Positions 36,526-46,484 of a DNA stretch of 64,000 bases are shown in pieces. The stretch is from Erysipelotrichaceae bacterium. GTDB lineage: Bacteria > Bacillota_I > Bacilli_A > Erysipelotrichales > Erysipelotrichaceae. The notes under the pieces were generated by a model. That model was given only the letters and a program-made list of their open reading frames with translations. It searched no databases and was not told the DNA's origin. The number at the start of each line of letters is the position of its first letter. Positions within the stretch are counted from its first letter, which is position 1. The translations under genes were made by a program, and so were the position numbers. The stretch lies in NCBI GenBank assembly GCA_017441765.1, contig JAFRVK010000044.1:49376-113375 (forward strand). The letters run 5' to 3'.

Positions 36526-37314
36526 TTACTGGTTTTCTGCTTCTTTATCCGCAGCGATCAGTTCTCTCAGAGCTTCGACAGCGACTCTTATCGCACCATC
36601 GGTATCGTGAACCTGCGGATTCTCCAGACCGGCTGCAGCTCTCTCCTGATTTGCGACGACCAGGAAGCAGGAACCGACTCTGACTCTCAGATACTGTCCG
36701 ACGATAAACAATGCGGCAGACTCCATTTCCGAAGCCTTGCAGTCAAGCGCCAGCCAGGCTTTCCATTTTCTCAGAAGTTCATCGCCATTTGGCAGTGTCT
36801 CCGGACGATGCTGGCCATAGAAGGAGTCCTTGGACTGGGTCACGCCGACCTTATAAGGCATATTCAGCTTCTTGCAGGCGGCAATCAGCGCATTTGTTAC
36901 ATCGAGATTGGCAACTGCCGGGAATTCGATCGGGGCATATTCTCTGGTCGTTCCCTCCATACGAATGGATGCGGTCGAAACCATGACATCACCGGACATG
37001 ACATCCAGCTGCATGCCTCCGCATGTTCCGATACGGATGAACGTATGGCAGCCATTCATGACCAGCTCTTCCAGCGCGATCGAAGCGCTCGGACCGCCGA
37101 TACCGGTCGAACATACAGACACTTTCGTGCCATCCAGATAGCCTGAATAAGTCACATATTCCCTGTTCTGTCCCACTTTGACAGGATTATCGAAATATTG
37201 AGCGATCTTGGCGCATCTGCCCGGATCTCCCGGCAAGATCACATATTTGCCCACATCATCTTTGCTGGTACCGATATGGTACTGTTTTCCCTCATTCTGA
37301 GAATAATCGATCAT
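36526..37314 (-). CDS. udp: Uridine phosphorylase
   Basis: 262 residues. [15 protein letters not shown] (phosphate loop), [25 protein letters not shown] and [13 protein letters not shown] are the NP-I family signatures; the GQHRPETL loop and overall length fit the uridine phosphorylase branch rather than purine nucleoside phosphorylase. Splits uridine (and perhaps deoxyuridine) with phosphate in pyrimidine salvage. AAGGAGA precedes the ATG; the gap to folC is 32 bases. Confidence 0.92.
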   Translation of the reverse strand: MIDYSQNEGKQYHIGTSKDDVGKYVILPGDPGRCAKIAQYFDNPVKVGQNREYVTYSGYLDGTKVSVCSTGIGGPSASIALEELVMNGCHTFIRIGTCGGMQLDVMSGDVMVSTASIRMEGTTREYAPIEFPAVANLDVTNALIAACKKLNMPYKVGVTQSKDSFYGQHRPETLPNGDELLRKWKAWLALDCKASEMESAALFIVGQYLRVRVGSCFLVVANQERAAAGLENPQVHDTDGAIRVAVEALRELIAADKEAENQ

Positions 37315-37346
37315 AATATCGTCTCCTTATCTATAGATTCATTTTA

Positions 37347-38549
37347 TTAAAATTTATAATTACTTACAACATCGCTCAGAAAATACAAAGACCCACAGAT
37401 CAGGATATTGTCATAGTTTTTTATGGCTTCATCGATCGCATGTTCATAGGATGGGTCGTAATCATACTGAAGCAGATCTTCATGTGCGATGGCTTCTTTG
37501 TTGTCGAAGGTCGTGATCACCAGTCTGTCGCAGTGTTCCTTCAGCATTTCGCTCATCTGATGGAAATCTTTCCGTTTCAACGCGGAGAAAACGATGCATT
37601 TGCTTCCGGTGAATTGATCGAATGATCGAACCAGTGCTTCGATTCCATGAATATTATGTGCCCCATCGATGATGACTCTCGGCTTTTCTTTGACGATCTC
37701 GAAACGGCCATGCCAGAGAGCGTTTGAAAGAGCCTCTTTCGCTTTCGAATAATCGATCTGGAAACAAAGATCCTTGCTGATGATCTCCAAGGCGAACAAG
37801 GCCAGAGAAGCGTTGTGGATCTGGTAGGAAGCATAGGAAGAGAGCTGATACTCATGGTCATGGAAACGGAACCGGCGGTTACCAAGATCTGCATACTCTC
37901 CCAATTCATAGAAAACGCAGTGATGTTCCGATGCGCGATCTTCCACAATCTGTCTGCACTCTTCACTGAGATGGCCGATCAGGATCCGGGAATCATCCTT
38001 GATGATGCCGCACTTTTCCTGACATATTTCTTCCAAGGTATTCCCTAAACGGTCCATATGGTCATAGCCGATGGTCGTGATGATCGAAAGTTTCGTATTA
38101 TCCACGACATTGGTCGAATCCAGACGGCCGCCCAGTCCAACTTCAACGACTGCGATATCGACCCGCGCTTCTTTGAAATAACGGCACATGATCAGATAAT
38201 CGATCTCAAACATCGACAGATCGTTTTCCAGATAGAATGGCAGCCCTTCATTCAGGATCGATAAAAAGAGATCTTCCGGAATCGGTACATCATCGATTCG
38301 GATGCGGTCCAGATGGGTCAGGTAATGAGGCGAAGTAAAGGTTCCTACCTTGTATCCCTGTGATCGCAGTAATGCCGCCAGGTAGTTCACCGTCGAACCC
38401 TTGCCATCGGTTCCTGCCACATGGATCTGGTACAGATGATTCTGCGGATCGCCGATCTTGTGGCATACTTCTTTGAAGTGTTTGAAAGAATAATTGTTGT
38501 TTCTTCTTTTTATCAGCCAGTCGATGGCTACCTGAATATCCGTAAACAT
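37347..38549 (-). CDS. folC: Folylpolyglutamate synthase/dihydrofolate synthase
   Basis: 400 residues from the ATG at 38549. HVAGTDGKGSTVNYLAALL (P-loop), FTSPHYLTHLDRIRID, EVGLGGRLDSTNVVD, TTIGYDHMDRLGNTLEEICQEKCGII, and IIDGAHNIHGIEALV all match FolC. Adds glutamate to folate derivatives in the cytosol. Leaderless-type start: TATAAT six bases before the ATG, sharing bases with the ung -10 on the other strand. Confidence 0.94.
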   Translation of the reverse strand: MFTDIQVAIDWLIKRRNNNYSFKHFKEVCHKIGDPQNHLYQIHVAGTDGKGSTVNYLAALLRSQGYKVGTFTSPHYLTHLDRIRIDDVPIPEDLFLSILNEGLPFYLENDLSMFEIDYLIMCRYFKEARVDIAVVEVGLGGRLDSTNVVDNTKLSIITTIGYDHMDRLGNTLEEICQEKCGIIKDDSRILIGHLSEECRQIVEDRASEHHCVFYELGEYADLGNRRFRFHDHEYQLSSYASYQIHNASLALFALEIISKDLCFQIDYSKAKEALSNALWHGRFEIVKEKPRVIIDGAHNIHGIEALVRSFDQFTGSKCIVFSALKRKDFHQMSEMLKEHCDRLVITTFDNKEAIAHEDLLQYDYDPSYEHAIDEAIKNYDNILICGSLYFLSDVVSNYKF

Positions 38550-38571
38550 ATAAATATTATATAATGAATTC
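38550..38571. promoter_or_regulatory. Shared palindromic -10 for folC and ung
   Basis: The palindrome ATTATATAAT (38556-38565) gives TATAAT on both strands: minus 38561-38556 then ATTTAT and folC ATG; plus 38560-38565 then GAATTC and ung ATG. The two -10s share 38560-38561, so only one can be used at a time. No Shine-Dalgarno on either side. Confidence 0.65.
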
Positions 38572-39240
38572 ATGAAAATGATCGGTAATGACTGGGATGA
38601 GATCATCGGAAAAGAATTCGATAAGCCATATTATCAGAAGCTGCGCAGTTTCCTGAATGAAGAGTATTCTCATAAGACGATCTATCCCGAGGCTAAGAAT
38701 ATCTATAATGCATTGCGACTGACACCTTATCATGAAGTAAAAGTGGTTATCCTGGGACAGGATCCGTATCATGAGAAAGGACAGGCACAGGGTCTGGCTT
38801 TCTCCGTTCCGAAAGGAATACAGATCCCTCCTTCTTTAGTCAACATCTATCAGGAACTACACGACGATCTTGGCTGCACGATCCCGAATCACGGACAGCT
38901 GGTCTACTGGACAAGACAGGGTGTACTTCTGCTTAACACTTCTCTGACAGTCGAAGCACATCGCGCCAATTCACATAAGGGACAGGGCTGGGAGATCCTG
39001 ACGGATACGATCATCCAGAAACTGAACGAAAAAGAAGAACCGGTCGTGTTTATCCTTTGGGGAGCCAATGCGCGAAGCAAGAAATCTTTCATTACGAATC
39101 CGAAGCACCTGATCATTGAATCACCGCATCCATCTCCGTTAAGTGCCTATAACGGTTTCTTTGGTTCAAGACCTTTTTCCAAGACAAATTACTTTCTGGT
39201 ACAGAACGGGATGACACCGATCGACTGGCAGATCCGATGA
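38572..39240 (+). CDS. ung: Uracil-DNA glycosylase, family 1
   Basis: 222 residues. GQDPYHEKGQAQGLAFSV carries catalytic Asp64; HPSPLSAYNGFFGSRPF is the minor-groove loop with catalytic His. Excises uracil from DNA to start base-excision repair. Single-gene unit with divergent shared promoter and a strong terminator. Confidence 0.97.
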   Translation: MKMIGNDWDEIIGKEFDKPYYQKLRSFLNEEYSHKTIYPEAKNIYNALRLTPYHEVKVVILGQDPYHEKGQAQGLAFSVPKGIQIPPSLVNIYQELHDDLGCTIPNHGQLVYWTRQGVLLLNTSLTVEAHRANSHKGQGWEILTDTIIQKLNEKEEPVVFILWGANARSKKSFITNPKHLIIESPHPSPLSAYNGFFGSRPFSKTNYFLVQNGMTPIDWQIR

Positions 39241-39260
39241 TCAGATTGCAGAAATAAGTT

Positions 39261-39290
39261 AAAGCCTTTCCGGAAGGAAAGGCTTTTTAG
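39261..39290. terminator. Terminator between ung and dusB
   Basis: 11-bp stem AAAGCCTTTCC (39261-39271)/GGAAAGGCTTT (39276-39286) with a GGAA tetraloop, followed by TT. The dusB stop lies at its right edge. Confidence 0.85.
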
Positions 39291-40273
39291 TTTAACTGTT
39301 CCTTTTCAGACAGAAACCCGCGGTATTCTTCAACGATGTTTTCCAGATCATCGTAAGTCTTCATCTGATTGAGCCTGACTTTGTAGGAAGCAGCTCCATA
39401 CATGCCTGTAAGATAATGAGGAGAGAGCCCCCGCATCTGTGAGAGCGCGTTCTTTTCACCATAGAGACCGATCAGTTTTTTCGCATGAATCAGACAGTAA
39501 TCCAGCTTATCCGAGGCGGTATAAGACTTGGATTCACGGTCATGAAGATGATCATCGATCTGTTTCAGAAGGAACGGATTGCCTACCAGGGCACGGCCGA
39601 TCATCACCGCATCGCAGCCTGTTTCATCAAGCATGCGCTGGTAATCTTCCACACTCCTGACATCGCCGTTCCCTATGACAGGGATGGACAGATTCTCTTT
39701 CAGGATCCTGATATGCGACCAGTCGGATCGTCCTTCGTACATCTGGGAACGGGTACGTGCATGTAACGCAACGAGACGGACACCTGCGTCCTGCAGCTTT
39801 TTCGCAAGCGATACATAATTCATGTGCTGAAGGTCCCAGCCAAGGCGCATCTTCACCGTTACAGGTTTCGAAACGTGTTTCACGACTTCCTTTACGATCT
39901 CAACGGTATGTTCCTCATCTTTCATCATTGCGGATCCCGCTCCGGTCTTGACAACTTTATTGACAGGACAGCCCATATTGATGTCGATCAGATCGCAATT
40001 CGTTTCCCTGTCGAGAACCTGGGCGGCATAGACCATCGTATTCACATCGCTTCCGAACAGCTGCAAAGAAACGGGATGATGTTCATTCCCTATCTTCAGC
40101 ATATTCATGGTTCTGTTATTGCGGAAGTAGATCGCTTTATCGGAGACCATTTCGGTATAAACCAGCCCCGCTCCGAATTCGAAGCACAATTCCCGGAACG
40201 CTTCATTGCTGATGCCGGCCATCGGAGCGACGATCAACGGTTCTCTGATTTCGACTTCATCGATTCTTAGCAT
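39287..40273 (-). CDS. dusB: tRNA-dihydrouridine synthase
   Basis: 328 residues. FMN TIM barrel: VAPMAGISNEAFRELC, DINMGCPVNKVVKTGAGSAMM (catalytic Cys in GCP), KMRLGW, LHARTRSQMYEG, IGNGDVRS, MIGRALVGNPFL. The helical C-terminal domain follows. Reduces uridines in the D loop. It overlaps the hslO 3' end by 17 bases; last gene of ychF-tilS-hpt-ftsH-hslO-dusB. Confidence 0.94.
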   Translation of the reverse strand: MLRIDEVEIREPLIVAPMAGISNEAFRELCFEFGAGLVYTEMVSDKAIYFRNNRTMNMLKIGNEHHPVSLQLFGSDVNTMVYAAQVLDRETNCDLIDINMGCPVNKVVKTGAGSAMMKDEEHTVEIVKEVVKHVSKPVTVKMRLGWDLQHMNYVSLAKKLQDAGVRLVALHARTRSQMYEGRSDWSHIRILKENLSIPVIGNGDVRSVEDYQRMLDETGCDAVMIGRALVGNPFLLKQIDDHLHDRESKSYTASDKLDYCLIHAKKLIGLYGEKNALSQMRGLSPHYLTGMYGAASYKVRLNQMKTYDDLENIVEEYRGFLSEKEQLN

Positions 40274-41129
40274 AGCTCATTACCATCTGGATATCGTTTT
40301 CATCGAAATGATATGTCTTGTCGCAGAATTCGCATCTGATTTCCAGTTCTTTGTCTTGTGCGATCTCTTCAAGATCTTCTTTTGATAATGTCAGAAGATT
40401 ACGCATGAAGCGTTCTTTCGAACAGTCGCAATGGTAGCAGACGTATTCTTCTTTCAGTACGCTGAAATCTGTAAAGAGACTGTTCATATATGCAGACAGG
40501 TCACCATTGCGTTCCAGAACGCTTGAAATCGGCTCCAGTTTGAGATTTTCAAGATACCTTATGTCTTCTTCCTCGTGATCGGGAAGCAGTTCGATGATCA
40601 TCGCCCCTGCCGATTTCACGCTGTCATCGGAATCAACCAGGACACCGACCGCAACGATGGAAGGAACCTGCTCCGAGATCAGGAAATAGTAGGCGAAATC
40701 ATCTCCGATCTCCCCGCTTTGCAGATGGACTTCAGAAGTATAATTCTGTTTCAGTTTCAGATTCTTGGTGACTTTCAGATAGCCATCCGTGCCAACTGCC
40801 AGACCTACCGCAAGCTTATGCGTCTCCGGATAGGTCTCATAGATATGCGGATTTCCGCAGAACCCTTTGACCTGGCCATTGCTTTGTCCGACACAAAGGA
40901 TGGTTCCGATCGGGCCATTCCCGTTGATCGTAACAGTGACGACTTCTTCATCATCTTTCTGACGCAAGGCCATCAGGGCAGTAACTGCCAGGGTACGTCC
41001 CAAAGCTGCACAGGAAGTCGGCCAGAGATCATGAAGCGTTCTGGCTTTTTCTACCATTTCCTTTGCATTCAGGATGCTCGCACGCACATGGCCGTTTCTG
41101 GCTGTACCGATCAATACATTGTTTTTCAT
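40257..41129 (-). CDS. hslO: Redox-regulated chaperone Hsp33
   Basis: 290 residues. N-terminal core with ATALMALRQK-type helix and GNGPIGTILCVGQSNGQVKGF; the C-terminal redox switch has CDC in CYHCDCSKERF and CxxC in CEFCDKTYHF, 32 residues apart, the zinc-binding set. Oxidative stress releases zinc and activates the holdase. TAGGTG precedes the ATG. A terminator after ftsH lies directly upstream, so basal expression may need readthrough. Confidence 0.95.
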   Translation of the reverse strand: MKNNVLIGTARNGHVRASILNAKEMVEKARTLHDLWPTSCAALGRTLAVTALMALRQKDDEEVVTVTINGNGPIGTILCVGQSNGQVKGFCGNPHIYETYPETHKLAVGLAVGTDGYLKVTKNLKLKQNYTSEVHLQSGEIGDDFAYYFLISEQVPSIVAVGVLVDSDDSVKSAGAMIIELLPDHEEEDIRYLENLKLEPISSVLERNGDLSAYMNSLFTDFSVLKEEYVCYHCDCSKERFMRNLLTLSKEDLEEIAQDKELEIRCEFCDKTYHFDENDIQMVMSYAKNR

Positions 41130-41142
41130 ATGTTCACCTATT

Positions 41143-41171
41143 GGAAAAAACGACTTACTTTGTCGTTTTTT
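41143..41171 (-). terminator. Hairpin terminator between ftsH and hslO
   Basis: On the minus strand AAAAAACGAC/GTCGTTTTTT (41171-41162, 41154-41145), seven-base loop containing the ftsH stop. The hslO ribosome-binding site starts a few bases after the T-run. Confidence 0.75.
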
Positions 41172-43074
41172 TCGTTTCTTTCTTTTTGGTATCCGTCTTT
41201 TTCACGGATTTTGTCGCTGTTTTCTTTGGCATTTGCTTTGGAGATTTGTGATGTTTCTTGATCAGTTCATCGATCTCTTCCGCCGTCAGTGTCTCCTTCT
41301 CGATCAGCGTTTCTGCGATAACGATCAGGTCATCCTTATTGTCTTTGATGATCTTACGTGCATGTTCATGGCAGGAATCGATGATCTTGCGCACTTCCGT
41401 ATCGATCTCATATGCAACCTGGCTGGAAGCGTTCGATGGGGATGCATAATCTCTGCCTAAGAAAACAGAATCATTGCCTCCATCATACTGGATCGGTCCA
41501 AGATCGGACATGCCGTAAGTGGTAACCATATCCTTTGCCAGACGTGTCGCTGCTTGGATATCCCCGGATGCTCCGGTCGTAATATCATCAAAGAAGAGCT
41601 CTTCAGCAGAACGGCCGCCCATGTAGCAGGTAATGGTATCCAGCAACTCTCTGCGGGAATTCAGGATCTTCTCCTTACGCGGAGTGATCAGATTGTAACC
41701 GCCCGCATTGCCACGCGGAATGATCGTGACTTTCTGAACGACTGCGCCATCCGGAAGGTTCAGTCCTACGATCGCATGGCCCGCTTCATGGTAAGCGACA
41801 AGCTTCTTCGTGTAGTCGTCATAGGTACGCGACTTCTTTGCCGGGCCCATCATGACTCTGTCGATCGCTTCATCGATCTGTTCGACATTGATCTCTTCCT
41901 TGTTTTCTCTGACTGCCAGGATCGCTGCTTCATTCAGCACGTTCTCCAGATCGGCGCCTGAAAAACCAGGGGTCCGTTTCGCTAAAGCTTCCAGATCCAC
42001 ATCCTTAGCCATCTTCTTGTTGCGGGCATGGACCCGAAGGATCATTTCTCTTCCTTTCAGGTCAGGCAGGGATACTGTGATCTGACGGTCGAAACGTCCC
42101 GGTCTCAGCAATGCCGGGTCCAGGACATCCGGACGGTTGGTTGCAGCAATGACGATGATTCCTGCGTTATCCTGCATGCCGTCAAGTTCAACCAGCAGCT
42201 GGTTCAGAGTCTGTTCCCTTTCATCATGACCGCCACCTAAGCCTGCGCCTCTCTGACGTCCGACGGCGTCGATCTCATCGATAAAGATCATGCATGGAGC
42301 AGTCTTCTTCGCTCTTGCAAACATGTCTCTTACTCTGCTGGCACCGACACCGACAAACATTTCCACGAAATCGGAACCGGAAATGGAATAGAACGGTACA
42401 TTTGCTTCACCGGCAACCGCCTTTGCCAGCAAGGTCTTACCTGTGCCCGGCTGGCCGACCATGATGATGCCTTTCGGAATCCTGGCTCCCATTTTTGAGA
42501 AACGTTTCGGATTCTTCAGGTATTCAATGATCTCCTGCATTTCCTGCTTCTCTTCATCACATCCGGCCACATCGGTAAATCTCACCCGGATATTGTCTTC
42601 CAGGTGCGCTCTGGATTTCGAGAAATCAAAAGCTTGCTTATTGGAGTTCATGCCTCCCATCCGGTTCATGATGATCACGCCGATGATCGCAAATGCGATC
42701 AATGGGAGCACGGAACTGACAAGTTCCAGCAGATAGTTCGATGCGTTCGCATCGACGAATGTCACATTGTCGACATCTTTCAGCTCTTCCATCAGTTCAT
42801 CGACCGTCTTCTCGGTATTCGGAATGATGGAATTGAACTGATATGTTCCATTTTTCTCTTCATAGACACCGGTAATAGACATTGTGTTATAGTCGACGGA
42901 TACCTTGATGGAATCGATCTTCTTGGTCTGTATCAGCTGGTTCAGCTGTTTATAATCCAGCGTCGTATTTGTATACTTGTTCGGATTCGAAAAGACCATC
43001 ATCATCAGGAAGACGGAGACGATCAGATAGGGAATCAGATTCAGTAACGATCGATTGTTATTGTTATTGTTCAT
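41155..43074 (-). CDS. ftsH: ATP-dependent zinc metalloprotease FtsH
   Basis: 639 residues. Two transmembrane helices (about 9-26 and 116-136) flank an extracellular domain; AAA+ Walker A GQPGTGKT, Walker [29 protein letters not shown]; protease HEAGH in [11 protein letters not shown]. The tail is Lys/Thr-rich ([23 protein letters not shown]). Degrades membrane and short-lived proteins. GAGG upstream within the hpt stop region; gap to hpt three bases. Confidence 0.97.
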   Translation of the reverse strand: MNNNNNNRSLLNLIPYLIVSVFLMMMVFSNPNKYTNTTLDYKQLNQLIQTKKIDSIKVSVDYNTMSITGVYEEKNGTYQFNSIIPNTEKTVDELMEELKDVDNVTFVDANASNYLLELVSSVLPLIAFAIIGVIIMNRMGGMNSNKQAFDFSKSRAHLEDNIRVRFTDVAGCDEEKQEMQEIIEYLKNPKRFSKMGARIPKGIIMVGQPGTGKTLLAKAVAGEANVPFYSISGSDFVEMFVGVGASRVRDMFARAKKTAPCMIFIDEIDAVGRQRGAGLGGGHDEREQTLNQLLVELDGMQDNAGIIVIAATNRPDVLDPALLRPGRFDRQITVSLPDLKGREMILRVHARNKKMAKDVDLEALAKRTPGFSGADLENVLNEAAILAVRENKEEINVEQIDEAIDRVMMGPAKKSRTYDDYTKKLVAYHEAGHAIVGLNLPDGAVVQKVTIIPRGNAGGYNLITPRKEKILNSRRELLDTITCYMGGRSAEELFFDDITTGASGDIQAATRLAKDMVTTYGMSDLGPIQYDGGNDSVFLGRDYASPSNASSQVAYEIDTEVRKIIDSCHEHARKIIKDNKDDLIVIAETLIEKETLTAEEIDELIKKHHKSPKQMPKKTATKSVKKTDTKKKETKKTTK

Positions 43075-43077
43075 TCA

Positions 43078-43617
43078 CTAAACCTCATATAATTCTTCTT
43101 TTAAAACACCGACATATGGCAGGTTGCGGTATTTCTGGTTGAAATCCAGACCAAAACCGATCACGAATTTATCTTCTACCGTAAATCCGACATATTCTGC
43201 CTGAATATTTACGATCCTGCGGCTCGGTTTATCTAACAAGGAGACGACCTTGACAGACTTCGCTCCTTTGGAATACAGCAATTCTTTGACCTTCAATAAA
43301 GTCTTCCCTGTATCAACGATATCTTCAACGATCAGGACATCTTCGCCCTGAATGGAACGATCCAGATCCTTGATGATCCTCACATCACCCTGCGATTCTG
43401 TTCCGGAATAACTGGCCACCGCCATAAATTCAACTTCACAGTCGATCGTAATATGTTTCATCAGTTCCGCCATAAAAGGGACCGAACCTTTCAATAAACC
43501 GACGATCACCAGATCCTTATCCGCATAATCTTCGGAGATCTGCGCACCCAGTTCACGGCATCTCTCAACAATCGCATCTTCACTGATCAAGACTTCCTTC
43601 ACATCATCACTCATCAT
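43078..43617 (-). CDS. hpt: Hypoxanthine phosphoribosyltransferase
   Basis: 179 residues. VGLLKGSVPFMAELMKHI, PRPP loop VEDIVDTGKTLLK, and VGFTVEDKFVIGFGLDFNQKYRNLPYVG as in HPRT. Purine salvage to IMP/GMP. GGAGG eight bases before the first of two ATGs. Conserved between tilS and ftsH. Confidence 0.95.
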   Translation of the reverse strand: MMSDDVKEVLISEDAIVERCRELGAQISEDYADKDLVIVGLLKGSVPFMAELMKHITIDCEVEFMAVASYSGTESQGDVRIIKDLDRSIQGEDVLIVEDIVDTGKTLLKVKELLYSKGAKSVKVVSLLDKPSRRIVNIQAEYVGFTVEDKFVIGFGLDFNQKYRNLPYVGVLKEELYEV

Positions 43618-43636
43618 GGCATAAACCTCCGTAATA

Positions 43637-44836
43637 CTATAATTTTAGCACATATACATCGGGATTTTGACTGTAATGATATTTATCACATCCAAGGCCG
43701 GGAAGCAGGATGACTTCATTTTTCCGATTGAGAACCACAGGCCACGTCATCCGTTCTTTCAACAGGATCTTTCGGTCGATGAAGAATCGGCTGATCTTCT
43801 TTGATCCGAAGCGCATCCGGATCTGATCGCCTGCTTTGGCATTCCTTATCCTGATTGGAAAATCATCTGCCCGGACAGTCAGCGCTTCGACACTGCTTCC
43901 GTTTCCACTGATACGGAAATGATCATAATCCCCTTCTTTTAATTCTTCCGCAGATGGAAAGATATGTTCATAATCCTCCGGTATCGTAAAGACATCGATG
44001 GATCCATATTCTTTTGCCAGAACGGTTGTATCATCTCTGAGTACGCATCGATCCGTTTCAGAAAGCTGTCTGTACATCTCTTCATAATAACGTAGGGAAT
44101 GTCCCGGAAAGATCAGACGCAGATGATCGTACAGATATGGCAGAGCCAGGAATTCATCCGCTTCATAATGATTGCGAATGTCTTTTTGAATGATCTGCTG
44201 TTTCTGTCGCATCGACTGATTCAACGTTTCGATTTCATCCAGGATCTCATCCTTTTCATGATCATCCATCTGCTCAACAATCCGATGCCTTATCCGATTG
44301 CGTTCATAACCGTTCTGAAGATTCGATTCATCCACACCATAGGGAATCTGATTCTCGTGGCAGTATTTCAGTAACGCTTTCTTATCCATTTCCAGTAAAG
44401 GACGGATGATTCTTGTTCTTGCGATGAACGTTTCCTTGGCCAGTCCATAATGACTGACGCCAAGTTTCTTCTCCTTCTGCATCAGATAGGTCTCGATGAG
44501 GTCATCTTTATGATGTGCCACCATGACTGCATCCAGATCATTTTCCTTGCATACAGACGCAAAAAAAGCATATCTCGCTTTGCGGGCATATGCCTGAAAA
44601 TTGCCTTCAGTTTCTTCAGGATATACATTCAGAAGATGAAACGGGATCTGATGCTCCTCACAGTATTTTCTGACCAGTTCCTCATCCCGATCCGCGGTAT
44701 CACGTTTATGATAGTTCACATGTGCCGCTTCCAGATGGTTTCCTGTCTTTCGAAGCATATCGAAAAGCGCCATCGAATCCGGGCCACCCGATACCGCTAC
44801 CAGATATCTTCCTTTATAATTCTTCAGATCTGTCAT
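43637..44836 (-). CDS. tilS: tRNA(Ile)-lysidine synthase
   Basis: 399 residues from the ATG at 44836, which overlaps the ychF stop (TGATG); a TTG one codon earlier is possible. SGGPDSMAL is the ATP pyrophosphatase P-loop; AHHKDDLIETYLMQ and the middle and C-terminal substrate domains (IRPLLEMDKKALLKYC; RIRNAKAGDQIRMRFGSKKISRFFIDRKI) follow. Converts C34 of tRNA-Ile(CAU) to lysidine. Essential in most bacteria. Confidence 0.94.
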   Translation of the reverse strand: MTDLKNYKGRYLVAVSGGPDSMALFDMLRKTGNHLEAAHVNYHKRDTADRDEELVRKYCEEHQIPFHLLNVYPEETEGNFQAYARKARYAFFASVCKENDLDAVMVAHHKDDLIETYLMQKEKKLGVSHYGLAKETFIARTRIIRPLLEMDKKALLKYCHENQIPYGVDESNLQNGYERNRIRHRIVEQMDDHEKDEILDEIETLNQSMRQKQQIIQKDIRNHYEADEFLALPYLYDHLRLIFPGHSLRYYEEMYRQLSETDRCVLRDDTTVLAKEYGSIDVFTIPEDYEHIFPSAEELKEGDYDHFRISGNGSSVEALTVRADDFPIRIRNAKAGDQIRMRFGSKKISRFFIDRKILLKERMTWPVVLNRKNEVILLPGLGCDKYHYSQNPDVYVLKL

Positions 44837-45939
44837 CAATTATTGAAACGGAAAAACATGATATCGCCATCTTTCGGCTGATAATCCTTGCCTTCCAGTC
44901 TGATCTTGCCTGCTTCTTTCAGTTTCGCTTCGCTGCGATATTCCATGATATCGTCATAAGTATAGACTTCGGCTCTGATAAAACCTTTCTCAAAGTCTGT
45001 ATGAATGATTCCCGCACATTTCGGAGCGGTATAACCTTTCTTGAAAGTCCAGCCCCTGCATTCGTCTTTTCCGACTGTAAAGAATGTTTCCAGGCCTAAC
45101 GTCTTGTATGATTTCGCGATCAGTTCATCCAGACCGCTACGTTTGATATCAAGTTCCTGCAGGAATTCTTCTTTCTCTTCCTTGGATAGATCGGAGAGTT
45201 CTTCCTCGATCCTCGCACTGATCGCCACAGCTTGGGATCCTTCCTTTTCCGCATATTCCTTGACTGCCTGATAGTACTTGTTGGAATCGGGATCGTTGAT
45301 CTCATCCTCTTTGATGTTGCAGACATAGATGACCGGTTTTGCGGTAAGGAAATGGAACTGTTTCAGGTATTCAGCTTCTTCGTTATTGAATTGCAGGGAA
45401 CGGATATTGATATTCTTTCCTAACGCATCGTGAACTTTCTTTAACAGTTCATATTCAAAGATCGCTTCTTTGTCTTTTGTGTTGAGTGCCTTCTTCTCGA
45501 CCTTGCTGATACGGTTCTCGCAGGAAGCCATGTCCGCCATCTGCAGTTCATAGTTGATGATTTCGATATCATCCACCGGATCGATCCGGTCGTAGACATG
45601 GGTGATGCTGTTGTCTTCGAAACAGCGGACCACGTGACAGATCGCATCGACTTCCCTGATATTTGCAAGGAACTTGTTTCCCAGACCTTCGCCATTGGAA
45701 GCGCCTTTCACCAGACCGGCAATATCGGTAAACTCAAAGGTGGTAAAAATCGTCCGTTCCGGCTGAAACAGTTCGCTCAGATCAATCAGCCGCTGGTCCT
45801 TGACCTCGACCACACCGACATTGGGTTCAATGGTCGCAAACGGATAGTTGGCAGCTTCGACTCTTGAATTGGTAATAGCGTTAAATAATGTGGATTTGCC
45901 TACATTGGGCAATCCAACGATTCCTGCAGTTAAACTCAT
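44836..45939 (-). CDS. ychF: YchF/Ola1-type GTPase/ATPase
   Basis: 367 residues. GIVGLPNVGKSTLFNAIT (G1), FEFTDIAGLVKGASNGEGLGNKFL (G3 region), NIKE in place of NKxD (VCNIKEDE), coiled coil (about 130-200), TGS-like C-terminal domain with FFTVGKDECRGWTFKKG and a DGDIMFFRFN end. Ribosome-associated. GAGG upstream; head of the run ychF-tilS-hpt-ftsH-hslO-dusB. Confidence 0.96.
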   Translation of the reverse strand: MSLTAGIVGLPNVGKSTLFNAITNSRVEAANYPFATIEPNVGVVEVKDQRLIDLSELFQPERTIFTTFEFTDIAGLVKGASNGEGLGNKFLANIREVDAICHVVRCFEDNSITHVYDRIDPVDDIEIINYELQMADMASCENRISKVEKKALNTKDKEAIFEYELLKKVHDALGKNINIRSLQFNNEEAEYLKQFHFLTAKPVIYVCNIKEDEINDPDSNKYYQAVKEYAEKEGSQAVAISARIEEELSDLSKEEKEEFLQELDIKRSGLDELIAKSYKTLGLETFFTVGKDECRGWTFKKGYTAPKCAGIIHTDFEKGFIRAEVYTYDDIMEYRSEAKLKEAGKIRLEGKDYQPKDGDIMFFRFNN

Positions 45940-45973
45940 ATGAATACCTCATCAATAGTTTATCATTAATAAA

Positions 45974-45988
45974 TGCTAAAATGTAGCT
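45974..45988 (+). promoter_or_regulatory. Extended -10 six bases before the GNAT gene
   Basis: TG-C-TAAAAT (45974-45982), six bases, ATG at 45989. No Shine-Dalgarno. Confidence 0.6.
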
Positions 45989-46474
45989 ATGGAACTGTTA
46001 CAGATCGACAAAAACAAGACAGGTTTTCTTTCAGATTTCGCATCTGAAGTCTTTATCGATTACTACAATGATCTTATCGGCCATGAGCAGGCTTTTTATA
46101 TGGCAGATCTGTTTCTGTCACCGGAAGCAATCGCAAAGCTGATAGACCAAGGCGCGATATTCAAAATGCTGATGGAGAAAGAACAGCCTACAGGCTTCAC
46201 AGAATACATCAAAGAAGAGGAACGTGTCTTCTTATCGAAACTCTATGTCGCCAGAAACGAACGGAGCAAAGGACTGGGCAGGATCCTGTTCGAAGACTGC
46301 AAACGATATGCCTTGGACAATGATATCCATAAGATCTACCTCACTGTCAACAAGTACAACACACCTTCCTACGAGATCTATCTACATCTCGGCTTCAAAG
46401 TGATCGACGCCGTGGTCAACAACATCGGACATGGCTACGTGATGGATGACTATATCATGGAACTGGAATTCTGA
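45989..46474 (+). CDS. GNAT-family N-acetyltransferase
   Basis: 161 residues. VFLSKLYVARNERSKGLGRILFEDCKRYA is the acetyl-CoA motif A (RSKGLG), followed by KIYLTVNKYNTPSYEIYLHLGFKVIDAVVNNIGHGYVMDDYIM, a C terminus common in this subfamily of Bacillota. Substrate unknown. Leaderless-type start; hairpin after the stop. Confidence 0.85.
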   Translation: MELLQIDKNKTGFLSDFASEVFIDYYNDLIGHEQAFYMADLFLSPEAIAKLIDQGAIFKMLMEKEQPTGFTEYIKEEERVFLSKLYVARNERSKGLGRILFEDCKRYALDNDIHKIYLTVNKYNTPSYEIYLHLGFKVIDAVVNNIGHGYVMDDYIMELEF

Positions 46475-46484
46475 TCCAACAGAA

